Position numbers and translations under genes: made by a program. Under the pieces are notes generated by a model, which did no database searches, had not been told where the DNA came from, and was given only the letters and a program-made list of their open reading frames with translations. A stretch of DNA of 6,224 nt, from assembly GCA_027449005.1 (NCBI GenBank), contig DAIDML010000193.1, forward strand, positions 1 to 6,224. The letters run 5' to 3'. The first letter of the stretch is position 1, and each line of letters opens with the position of its first letter. Shown here in pieces: positions 1 through 5,591 of the stretch. This DNA is from Erysipelotrichaceae bacterium (lineage in GTDB: Bacteria > Bacillota_I > Bacilli_A > Erysipelotrichales > Erysipelotrichaceae).

Positions 1-1015
1 TTGGATATTGAATGCTTCTACCCACTCTTCCTGCAATTTGAGTGAGAGAAGCTTCATTAAAGACAGGATGATGAGCCATTACAACCATCACGTGCACATT
101 CTTAAATGTAACACCTCGCTCAAGAATAGTGGTACAGACAAGAATGGCTTTATCTTTTGAGATAAAACGTTGTATGATCTTTTCTTTATCTCTGCTTTTA
201 GAAGTGAGTGAATCACAATGGAGTAACAATGAAACCGACTTTGCCATTGAGTGAGTAGGCACAAAGATAAGCCACTTCGATTCAGTAGGGATCAAGTTAA
301 CTACCTTCAAAAGCATTAAAAACTTAAATGTTTTTATCAGATGTGGCACCATCAATGGGTAACGAGTTGGTCGCTCATAACACGTGATGTGCACCCAATT
401 TTCCTGCTCCATACGATGTTTTAGTTCAATGGGTATGGTTGCACTCATCATAACGCATTGCTTAGTATAGGTTTGTGAGATGAGATATTCCAACAACGCA
501 TTTCCACGATAGGGAAATGCATCCACTTCATCAAGAATCAATACATCAAAACTTTGAGGATAGCGAAAAGCTTGATGTGTTGTGAAGAGCACCAAATCAG
601 CTGATAAAACATCGGTATACCCTTCACACACCGCAATGATTGTGCATTGAGGAATCACCTTTTGAAGACGCTCACACAGTTCAAGCACCACTTGCCTTCG
701 AGGTATCGCCCATCCCACTTTCTGTTTCTTATTTAAACGATCAATGATGAGTTCTAGAACACATTCTGTTTTGCCTGCACCACAGACTGCTTCAAACATC
801 ATGTGTTGTGAGGTTGATTCCATTAAAGCTTTAGACACTTCCTTTTGTTTAGGGGTTAACTCAAAAGACAAGTTTGCATCTTCTAAGTGTTCTTTGGGTA
901 GTGTGACTGACACAGGTTCTAGCGTTGCGACACTAAGGCATTGTCGACACACTAAGTTTCCTTGGTGAATAAAAAAGAAATCAGGATGATGTGCTTTGCA
1001 TTTGGGACATGACAT
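1..1015 (-). CDS. comFA: ComFA, late-competence DNA-uptake ATPase/helicase (3' end beyond window)
   Basis: ComFA is a membrane-associated DEAD-box-like ATPase thought to power entry of single-stranded DNA through the ComEC channel during transformation. The first 338 codons are present and the frame stays open to the window edge. A four-cysteine zinc finger opens the protein (C3-P-K-C6 and C23-R-Q-C26), as in Bacillus ComFA. Helicase motifs follow in order: Walker A CGAGKT at 78-83, motif II DEVD at 162-165 (in LILDEVDAFPYRGN), motif III SAT at 191-193, then ERGVTF and QIAGRVGR (326-333, motif VI). Only the end of the second RecA-like domain and the tail are missing. The ATG at 1015 is chosen because it gives the complete zinc finger and has AGGAG 8 nt upstream. 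comFC would be the expected next gene, outside the window. The gene follows the HAD gene with 16 nt between stop and start and has no recognisable promoter of its own, so it probably depends on the htpG operon. Family certain; operon dependence inferred. Confidence 0.95.
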   Translation of the reverse strand, partial: MSCPKCKAHHPDFFFIHQGNLVCRQCLSVATLEPVSVTLPKEHLEDANLSFELTPKQKEVSKALMESTSQHMMFEAVCGAGKTECVLELIIDRLNKKQKVGWAIPRRQVVLELCERLQKVIPQCTIIAVCEGYTDVLSADLVLFTTHQAFRYPQSFDVLILDEVDAFPYRGNALLEYLISQTYTKQCVMMSATIPIELKHRMEQENWVHITCYERPTRYPLMVPHLIKTFKFLMLLKVVNLIPTESKWLIFVPTHSMAKSVSLLLHCDSLTSKSRDKEKIIQRFISKDKAILVCTTILERGVTFKNVHVMVVMAHHPVFNEASLTQIAGRVGRSIQYP

Positions 1016-1048
1016 AAAAAAAGCTCCTACATTAATGTTCGTAGGAGC
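1016..1048 (-). terminator. Hairpin plus U7 at the HAD/comFA junction: terminator or attenuator containing the comFA Shine-Dalgarno
   Basis: On the minus strand an 8-bp perfect stem, GCTCCTAC (1048-1041) with GTAGGAGC (1030-1023), encloses a 10-nt loop and is followed directly by seven T (1022-1016). This is a textbook intrinsic terminator shape. The 5' arm lies in the last codons of the HAD gene (Arg-Ser-Tyr), the loop contains its TAA, the 3' arm contains the AGGAG that serves comFA, and the U-tract is the spacer before the comFA ATG. Formation of the hairpin would both stop transcription and hide the ribosome binding site. A ribosome finishing the HAD gene would prevent it. The structure is seen; the regulatory behaviour is inferred. 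Confidence 0.8.
1024..1028 (-). promoter_or_regulatory. Shine-Dalgarno of comFA, inside a terminator stem
   Basis: AGGAG lies 8 nt upstream of the comFA ATG at 1015, an optimal distance. It fixes that start codon. All five bases are paired in the 3' arm of the hairpin described at this junction, so access to it should depend on whether the hairpin is open. Confidence 0.8.
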
Positions 1049-1616
1049 GGTACTTCTTCCTAAAGTCCCAAGGGGTAATCGTTGTGTTATTAACTAAAAA
1101 TGCTTCTTTCGCATGTACAGCCATTGGTGTATCAGAGTATGAATCAGAATAGAATGCATCAATATCATCAAGATTAAAGTGTTCACTGAATCGAATGGGT
1201 TTCTCAGCACCATAACAGTTCTCTCTCAGATTCAAACCTGTCTTAAGATCCACTTCTGATGCAATGAGAGTGACCTTCAACTCATCACAGATGGGTTGAA
1301 GTAAGAATGAAGGAGATGCAGAGATGATCACATCATCCTCTTTCTTTTGATTCAAATACCATTCATGGATATCTGATTGTCTGCTCTTCCAAAACTCAGT
1401 CACTTCATCTTCAAGTCGTTCTATCTTAGTGATCACGTGATACATCACATCTTTCAACTCTGTTTTTGAAATACGCTTAAGACCATACTTTAATGCTGCA
1501 AATCCCATGTTTGGGAGGTGAATGATTAGTTTAGGGTGTTTTCTAAAAAGAAAGCGAAAGAAGGCCTGGGTACTGTCATATGGAATGATGGTTTTATCAA
1601 AATCATACACATTCAT
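1032..1616 (-). CDS. HAD-superfamily phosphatase, subfamily IB-like (substrate unknown)
   Basis: A 194-residue cytoplasmic hydrolase of the haloacid dehalogenase fold, closest in style to the phosphoserine-phosphatase-like IB group. Motif I is DFDKT at 5-9 (nucleophile Asp5, acid/base Asp7, Mg2+ site). Motif II is the SAS at 99-101 after a hydrophobic strand (VIISAS). Lys139 in GAEKP is a fair motif III candidate. Motif IV is DSYSD at 158-162 after a hydrophobic strand. Residues about 10-90 are helical and basic and fit a C1 cap. The catalytic set looks complete, so the enzyme should be active, probably on a small phosphorylated metabolite. The sequence does not tell which. The ATG lies 1 nt after the htpG stop (TGA-C-ATG) and has no good Shine-Dalgarno, so translation is probably coupled to htpG. 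Its last codons and stop are built into the junction hairpin with comFA. No specific gene name is justified. Confidence 0.9.
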   Translation of the reverse strand: MNVYDFDKTIIPYDSTQAFFRFLFRKHPKLIIHLPNMGFAALKYGLKRISKTELKDVMYHVITKIERLEDEVTEFWKSRQSDIHEWYLNQKKEDDVIISASPSFLLQPICDELKVTLIASEVDLKTGLNLRENCYGAEKPIRFSEHFNLDDIDAFYSDSYSDTPMAVHAKEAFLVNNTTITPWDFRKKYRSYEH

Positions 1617-1617
1617 G

Positions 1618-3477
1618 TCAGTGCACTTGTGTTAATAGATTGGAAAGCTTTAAGGCAAATCCAACAGGATCCTCAATTGGTAATCCTTCAATTAAACATG
1701 CTTGATCATAGAGCACACTTGCCACATCATCGAGTAATGCTGATTGTGATTCATTCAATCGATTCAATGTTTGAAGCAATGGGTGTTCAGGATTCAATTC
1801 AAGAATACGTTTTGCTTTGATGTTTTGATCTTTAGCATCAGGCATTTGGGAAAGTACTTTTTCCATTTCAAAGGAAACACCATCCGTAGACACTAAGCAA
1901 ACAGGATGAGTTTTAAGACGTGTTGATAATCGTACATCTTCCACTTTGTCTTTAAGTTTCTCTTTCAATGCTTCTAACACATCTTTGGATTTCTCAGTGG
2001 CATCCTTAATGGCTTCTTTTTCTTGTTCATCATTAAGATCTAAATCACCTTGGTTAATGGACTTGAACGGTTTTTCTTGATAATCACGAACCATTTGTAA
2101 GACAAACTCATCGATGTCATCTACGAGGTAGAGAATTTCATAGCCTTTATCTTTAACACGCTCTGAAGCGGGTAAACGATCGGCTTGATCAACGCTCTTA
2201 GCAGAGACAAAGAAAATTTCTTTTTGATCATCTTTCATTCGAGCAACATACTCAGCTAAAGTCACAAACTTCTTCTCATAAGACGAATAAAACAAGATTA
2301 AATCAATGAGCAATTCTTTATTCATACCATAACTTTGGTATAAACCATATTTGAGTTGGTTACCAAATGCAGTATAGAATGTTTCATACGCTTCACGATC
2401 AGAGGTTAAAAGACTTACGAGTTCACTCTTAATCTTCTTTTCTAAACGTTGCGCAATGGATTTAAGCTGACGATCTTGTTGGAGTATTTCCCTGGAAATA
2501 TTAAGGTTGAGATCTGGAGAATCCACTAAACCACGCACAAATCTAAAGTGATCACCTAAAATATCTTTGGCTTTATCCATGATAAAGACCCCTTTAGAAT
2601 ACAATTGAAGACCCTTTTCAAATTCATTGGAGTAGAAATTGAATGGAGCTTTCTTAGGAATAAACAATAATGAAGTGAAAGATAATGTTCCTTCCACATT
2701 CATGTGAATCACCTTAGCAGGATCTTCAAAATCATAGAATTTATCTTTATAAAATGCATGGTATTCTTCAGCCGTCACATCTGATTTACTGCGTTTCCAA
2801 AGTGGAATCATGGAATTAAGTGTTTCCAATTCTCCATCTTCTTTTTTCATTTGAATTGGATAGCGGATGTAATCAGAATATTGCTTAATGAGTGATCGTA
2901 CTGTGTAGTCTTCTAAGAAACGATCATAGTCCTCATCTTCAAGATTTGCTTTAATGTGACAGGTGATGATGGTTCCTACATCTTCTTTATCGGCTTCATC
3001 CACCACATAACCGTCTACTCCAGATGATTCAAAGATAAAGGCTTGATTCGAATTGATCTTTTTAGAGATGACGGTAACCTTATCTGAAACCATGAAAGCA
3101 GAATAGAAACCAACACCAAATTGTCCAATGATGTCGACATCTTCTACTCCTTTTTCCAAGGCTTGTTTGAATGCTAATGAACCTGATTTCGCTATGGTTC
3201 CTAAATTGTCTTCCATATCACTTAAGTCCATCCCAATCCCATTATCTTGAATGGTAATGGTTCTGGCTTCTTTATCCACACTCACTTCAATATGAAGCTT
3301 TGTGCGATCAATCTGAATGGAATCATCCTCTAATGATGCAAAGTAGAGCTTATCACAAGCATCACTAGCATTAGAGATCAATTCTCTTAAAAAGATGTCC
3401 TTGTTAGTATAAATTGAATTAATCATGAGATCCAACAAACGTTGGGATTCTGCTTTAAAGGGCTTATTTGCTGCCAT
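1618..3477 (-). CDS. htpG: HtpG, bacterial Hsp90 molecular chaperone
   Basis: A cytosolic ATP-dependent Hsp90 chaperone, a homodimer that remodels client proteins and protects against heat. The 619-residue length is normal for bacterial HtpG. The N-terminal GHKL ATPase domain shows NKDIFLRELISNASDACDKL with catalytic Glu32 and Mg-binding Asn36, the DNGIGM loop at 78-83, GTIAKSGS at 93-100 and the ATP-lid GQFGVGF at 118-124. The middle domain has the conserved PLWKRSKSDVT around Trp227 and the ATP-sensing Arg329 in NISREILQ. A typical C-terminal dimerisation region follows, without the eukaryotic MEEVD tail, as expected. The ATG at 3477 is preferred over an in-frame GTG at 3501 because AGGAGG sits 4 nt upstream of the ATG and because the GTG lies upstream of the predicted transcription start and inside the CIRCE operator. 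It is the first gene of an operon with the HAD phosphatase and probably comFA, under HrcA-type heat-shock control. Confidence 0.98.
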   Translation of the reverse strand: MAANKPFKAESQRLLDLMINSIYTNKDIFLRELISNASDACDKLYFASLEDDSIQIDRTKLHIEVSVDKEARTITIQDNGIGMDLSDMEDNLGTIAKSGSLAFKQALEKGVEDVDIIGQFGVGFYSAFMVSDKVTVISKKINSNQAFIFESSGVDGYVVDEADKEDVGTIITCHIKANLEDEDYDRFLEDYTVRSLIKQYSDYIRYPIQMKKEDGELETLNSMIPLWKRSKSDVTAEEYHAFYKDKFYDFEDPAKVIHMNVEGTLSFTSLLFIPKKAPFNFYSNEFEKGLQLYSKGVFIMDKAKDILGDHFRFVRGLVDSPDLNLNISREILQQDRQLKSIAQRLEKKIKSELVSLLTSDREAYETFYTAFGNQLKYGLYQSYGMNKELLIDLILFYSSYEKKFVTLAEYVARMKDDQKEIFFVSAKSVDQADRLPASERVKDKGYEILYLVDDIDEFVLQMVRDYQEKPFKSINQGDLDLNDEQEKEAIKDATEKSKDVLEALKEKLKDKVEDVRLSTRLKTHPVCLVSTDGVSFEMEKVLSQMPDAKDQNIKAKRILELNPEHPLLQTLNRLNESQSALLDDVASVLYDQACLIEGLPIEDPVGFALKLSNLLTQVH

Positions 3478-3481
3478 ATAA

Positions 3482-3487
3482 CCTCCT
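3482..3487 (-). promoter_or_regulatory. Shine-Dalgarno of htpG
   Basis: AGGAGG is followed by TTAT and then the ATG at 3477. It is a perfect anti-16S match with a short 4-nt gap. It settles the htpG start against the upstream GTG. It lies 3 nt downstream of the CIRCE element in the transcription direction. Confidence 0.9.
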
Positions 3488-3490
3488 ATT

Positions 3491-3517
3491 TTAGCACTCA
3501 CTTATTATAAGTGCTAA
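3491..3517 (-). promoter_or_regulatory. CIRCE operator (HrcA binding site) of htpG
   Basis: Read on the minus strand this is TTAGCACTT, a 9-nt spacer, then GAGTGCTAA. The classical CIRCE inverted repeat is TTAGCACTC-N9-GAGTGCTAA, so 17 of 18 arm bases match. The single departure, at 3509, is also the first T of the TATAAT box. CIRCE is bound by the repressor HrcA, whose activity depends on GroEL, so htpG should be repressed in normal growth and released on heat or misfolding stress. It covers the -10 box and predicted transcription start, an ideal place for repression. Confidence 0.95.
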
Positions 3518-3532
3518 GTGATGTCTTGTCAA
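3504..3532 (-). promoter_or_regulatory. Sigma-A-type promoter of the htpG operon
   Basis: TTGACA (3532-3527), a 17-nt spacer, and TATAAT (3509-3504): both hexamers and the spacing are perfect consensus. The expected transcript start is near 3497, giving a leader of about 20 nt before the htpG ATG. The -10 box is embedded in the CIRCE element. A promoter this strong fits a gene held down by a repressor and needed rapidly. Confidence 0.93.
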
Positions 3533-3545
3533 TCTTGAAGACATT

Positions 3546-3567
3546 AAAAAAAGCCCTTAACGGGCTT
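3546..3567 (-). terminator. Intrinsic terminator of the LTA-synthase-like gene, stop codon in the loop
   Basis: On the minus strand AAGCCC (3567-3562), a 5-nt loop GTTAA, GGGCTT (3556-3551), then a continuing T-run to 3546. The loop holds the TAA stop of the gene and the 5' arm is made of its last sense codons (Gln-Ala-Arg). It separates this gene from the htpG promoter, which begins 14 nt further on. Confidence 0.9.
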
Positions 3568-5464
3568 GCTGTCGAAGTAGTAACACTTCATTATTATCAG
3601 AGACAATACCAAACTCAATCTTCTTATCCACTTCTTCATTTCCTTCAAACACGATTAAGTTTGATGAAATGTACGTCGTCTGTCTACGCTCTCCATCCAC
3701 TAAAACAACATGGGAGGGCAAAAAATGTTCTCCATTTAGGATGATGTATTCTGATGTGCTTTGAATTTCTAATATACGAGGTTGAGTTAAACCTAATTGT
3801 AAGTAAGCAGGTAGATTCATGTTATCCATGCTGACTTGATTACCCATAACCCAATCATAATGAATCCATGCCAATAAGTTTGAGTTGGATGAGTTGAGTT
3901 GTTGTAGTATATGTATGGTTGTTCCTGGATGATGAATCATGGATAAAGCTTTAGCTCCAAGTTGAGGTAGTTCTAAGTCTTCATCAGACACTTCCATCTC
4001 AAAGTTAGAAAGAATCACGTAATCACTTTGATACGCTTGAACAGAATCTAATCCAAATTCTATGCCTGGCAAATGATCCCCATACAACACAAGTAGGATT
4101 GGTTCATCACTGGAGTGTACCCATGTGACCAAGGATTCAATCATTTGATCCATTTCGTTGAGTTGATTAAGGTAATAATTGATGTTATTGAATGAATGCT
4201 CATCGGTCGGTGCAATGTACTCAATCATGGATGGATCAAGAGGTTCATGAGGATATTCCCCATGTCCTTGCACTGAGACACCAAAGATAAAGTCTTTGCT
4301 TGATGATGTTAACATGGCTTGTTGAATGTAAGGAATAAGATGCTTATCTTTTGCCCATCCCATTGGTGTAGTGGTTAAATCCTGCATGGTTTCTGAACTC
4401 ACAAACGTATTGAATCCTAGATATTGATAAACCACTTGTCTACGATAAAAGTTAGCAACATGGTTATGCAATGCGGTAGTCGTGTAGTTAAGACCATTGA
4501 AGTAAGAAACCAAAGAAGGCAGAGATTGTTCTCTTAGTACCGTTTTATATGGATATTCTCCTGTACCAAAATAACTTAAATCCATGGAGGTTAAGAATTC
4601 AAATTCACTGTTGGCTGTACCACCACCAATGGTTGGTACAGACCATACTCCTGAGGTGTATTGATCTTTAAGTGAAGAGAAGAAAGGGATTGGGTTGGTA
4701 GTCAAGTTTAATCCAATTCGGTTGACATCAAAGAAGGATTCCAATTGAATCGCTATGACGTTCACCTCTTCTGCCATTGATGAATCATATTTCAATTCTT
4801 TAAGTCGTTTTAGTAATAATTCTTCATCAAAATCAGAAGGCTTCTTAACTCCTTTAGAAATCACACTTTGCACAAATGAATACGCAAACCCAAATTCATC
4901 ATAGGTATTCTTAAGATTACCATCTGTTTCTTCAAATCGAGCAATCGAGTAAGAAAGGTTAGGGAGCGTAAACACCAATCCACCTATGACCCCTAAGTGA
5001 ATGAATCCATATTTAAATAATCGTTTTTGCTTAGTTGACTTAAAGAACATGACTGCTAGGGTCAATATTAACATCACACTTGCACCAATGACCAACAATA
5101 TTTGGGTAGCGCTTAAATACAAAGGCATGATGGTCGGAATGTTAGTGATGAATTGTGTGTCATCCAAAGTAAAAGGGGTCATTCTAAAACTACGAATTAC
5201 CATGTTGATCACAGCTAATGAGGTCCAAACTCCCGTGACAAGATAGAAAGTGTATTTTTGACGTCGTGTAAAAAACACTAAGGTAAATGACAATGCCACC
5301 AAACATGCATTATAAAAGAAGACCAATGGATAAGTCATCAAGAACTCAAACAAACCTGAAATGGAACGACGATTAAGGAGTTCAATCAAAAGAACGAGTC
5401 CTAAAGACGTCATCATCATACTCAGTAAGGAGCGCACACGTTGTGGTGAATTAATGTATTTCAT
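3557..5464 (-). CDS. LTA synthase family membrane protein (sulfatase fold, extracytoplasmic phosphoglycerol transferase)
   Basis: A 635-residue polytopic protein related to LtaS, which polymerises glycerol phosphate from phosphatidylglycerol onto a lipid anchor on the outer face of the membrane. About five membrane segments (near 15-30, 38-65, 72-92, 117-141 and 153-172) precede an alkaline-phosphatase/sulfatase domain (about 232-540). Catalytic signatures match the family: Glu242 in QLESF (metal), Thr283 in GGGTANSEFEF (expected nucleophile, like Thr300 of Staphylococcus aureus LtaS), His401 in QGHGEYPHEP and Asp463-His464 in YGDH (metal). Paralogues can act as primases or transfer glycerol phosphate to other glycans, so the exact product is uncertain. 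A C-terminal extension (about 560-635) looks beta-rich and IPT/TIG-like. The ATG at 5464 is chosen over an in-frame GTG at 5482, which would lie inside the promoter. Neither has a Shine-Dalgarno. The gene is a one-gene unit with its own promoter and terminator. Confidence 0.9.
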   Translation of the reverse strand: MKYINSPQRVRSLLSMMMTSLGLVLLIELLNRRSISGLFEFLMTYPLVFFYNACLVALSFTLVFFTRRQKYTFYLVTGVWTSLAVINMVIRSFRMTPFTLDDTQFITNIPTIMPLYLSATQILLVIGASVMLILTLAVMFFKSTKQKRLFKYGFIHLGVIGGLVFTLPNLSYSIARFEETDGNLKNTYDEFGFAYSFVQSVISKGVKKPSDFDEELLLKRLKELKYDSSMAEEVNVIAIQLESFFDVNRIGLNLTTNPIPFFSSLKDQYTSGVWSVPTIGGGTANSEFEFLTSMDLSYFGTGEYPYKTVLREQSLPSLVSYFNGLNYTTTALHNHVANFYRRQVVYQYLGFNTFVSSETMQDLTTTPMGWAKDKHLIPYIQQAMLTSSSKDFIFGVSVQGHGEYPHEPLDPSMIEYIAPTDEHSFNNINYYLNQLNEMDQMIESLVTWVHSSDEPILLVLYGDHLPGIEFGLDSVQAYQSDYVILSNFEMEVSDEDLELPQLGAKALSMIHHPGTTIHILQQLNSSNSNLLAWIHYDWVMGNQVSMDNMNLPAYLQLGLTQPRILEIQSTSEYIILNGEHFLPSHVVLVDGERRQTTYISSNLIVFEGNEEVDKKIEFGIVSDNNEVLLLRQQAR

Positions 5465-5472
5465 AATGTAGC

Positions 5473-5501
5473 ATAATAGCACTATTGTTGTGAATTTGCA
5501 A
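5473..5501 (-). promoter_or_regulatory. Extended -10 promoter of the LTA-synthase-like gene
   Basis: TTGCAA (5501-5496), a 17-nt spacer and TATTAT (5478-5473), with TGC immediately before the -10 box (extended -10 motif TGn). The -35 matches consensus at 4 of 6 bases and the -10 at 5 of 6. The projected transcript start is about 5466-5464, at or within 2 nt of the ATG, which would give an essentially leaderless mRNA. Confidence 0.7.
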
Positions 5502-5507
5502 ACAATA
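5483..5507. repeat. Inverted repeat TATTGTT-N11-AACAATA over the promoter, possible operator
   Basis: Two 7-base arms form a perfect inverted repeat with an 11-base gap, so the half-sites are centred 18 bases apart. The element covers the -35 hexamer and part of the spacer of the LTA-synthase-like promoter. This spacing suits a dimeric regulator on one DNA face. The arms are AT-rich, so chance is not excluded, and no known operator consensus is recognised. Confidence 0.35.
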
Positions 5508-5559
5508 TCTTATAGAATGCAATTCTTTCACACTAAGTTACATAATTAACAGGTTTAAT

Positions 5560-5582
5560 AAAAAAACCTCATTACTGAGGTT
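5560..5582 (-). terminator. Intrinsic terminator of the degV-type gene
   Basis: On the minus strand AACCTCA (5582-5576), loop GTAA, TGAGGTT (5572-5565 region) and a T-run to 5560. The 7-bp stem, tetraloop and U-tract start 9 nt after the DegV stop codon. It ends the upstream transcript, so the next gene relies on its own promoter. Confidence 0.92.
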
Positions 5583-5591
5583 GATTGATTC

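Noticed and set aside
1037..1044. TACGAACA on the minus strand, one base from the streptococcal SigX (cin) box TACGAATA, just upstream of comFA.
   Set aside because: The bases are already set by HAD codons and the hairpin, there is no T-rich upstream element, and the implied transcript would start in or beside the comFA Shine-Dalgarno. A chance 7-of-8 match is likely.
3475..3501. GTG at 3501 as the htpG start (eight extra residues).
   Set aside because: It lies upstream of the predicted transcription start at about 3497, inside CIRCE, and the AGGAGG would then be within the coding region. The ATG at 3477 also matches the usual HtpG N-terminus.
5462..5482. GTG at 5482 as the start of the LTA-synthase-like gene.
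   Set aside because: It falls upstream of the -10 box and has no Shine-Dalgarno. The six added residues show no family resemblance.
5505..5559. A second promoter farther upstream of the LTA-synthase-like gene (TTAGTG with TATAAG, 16-nt spacing).
   Set aside because: The matches to consensus are weaker and there is no extended -10. It would not supply a Shine-Dalgarno either.
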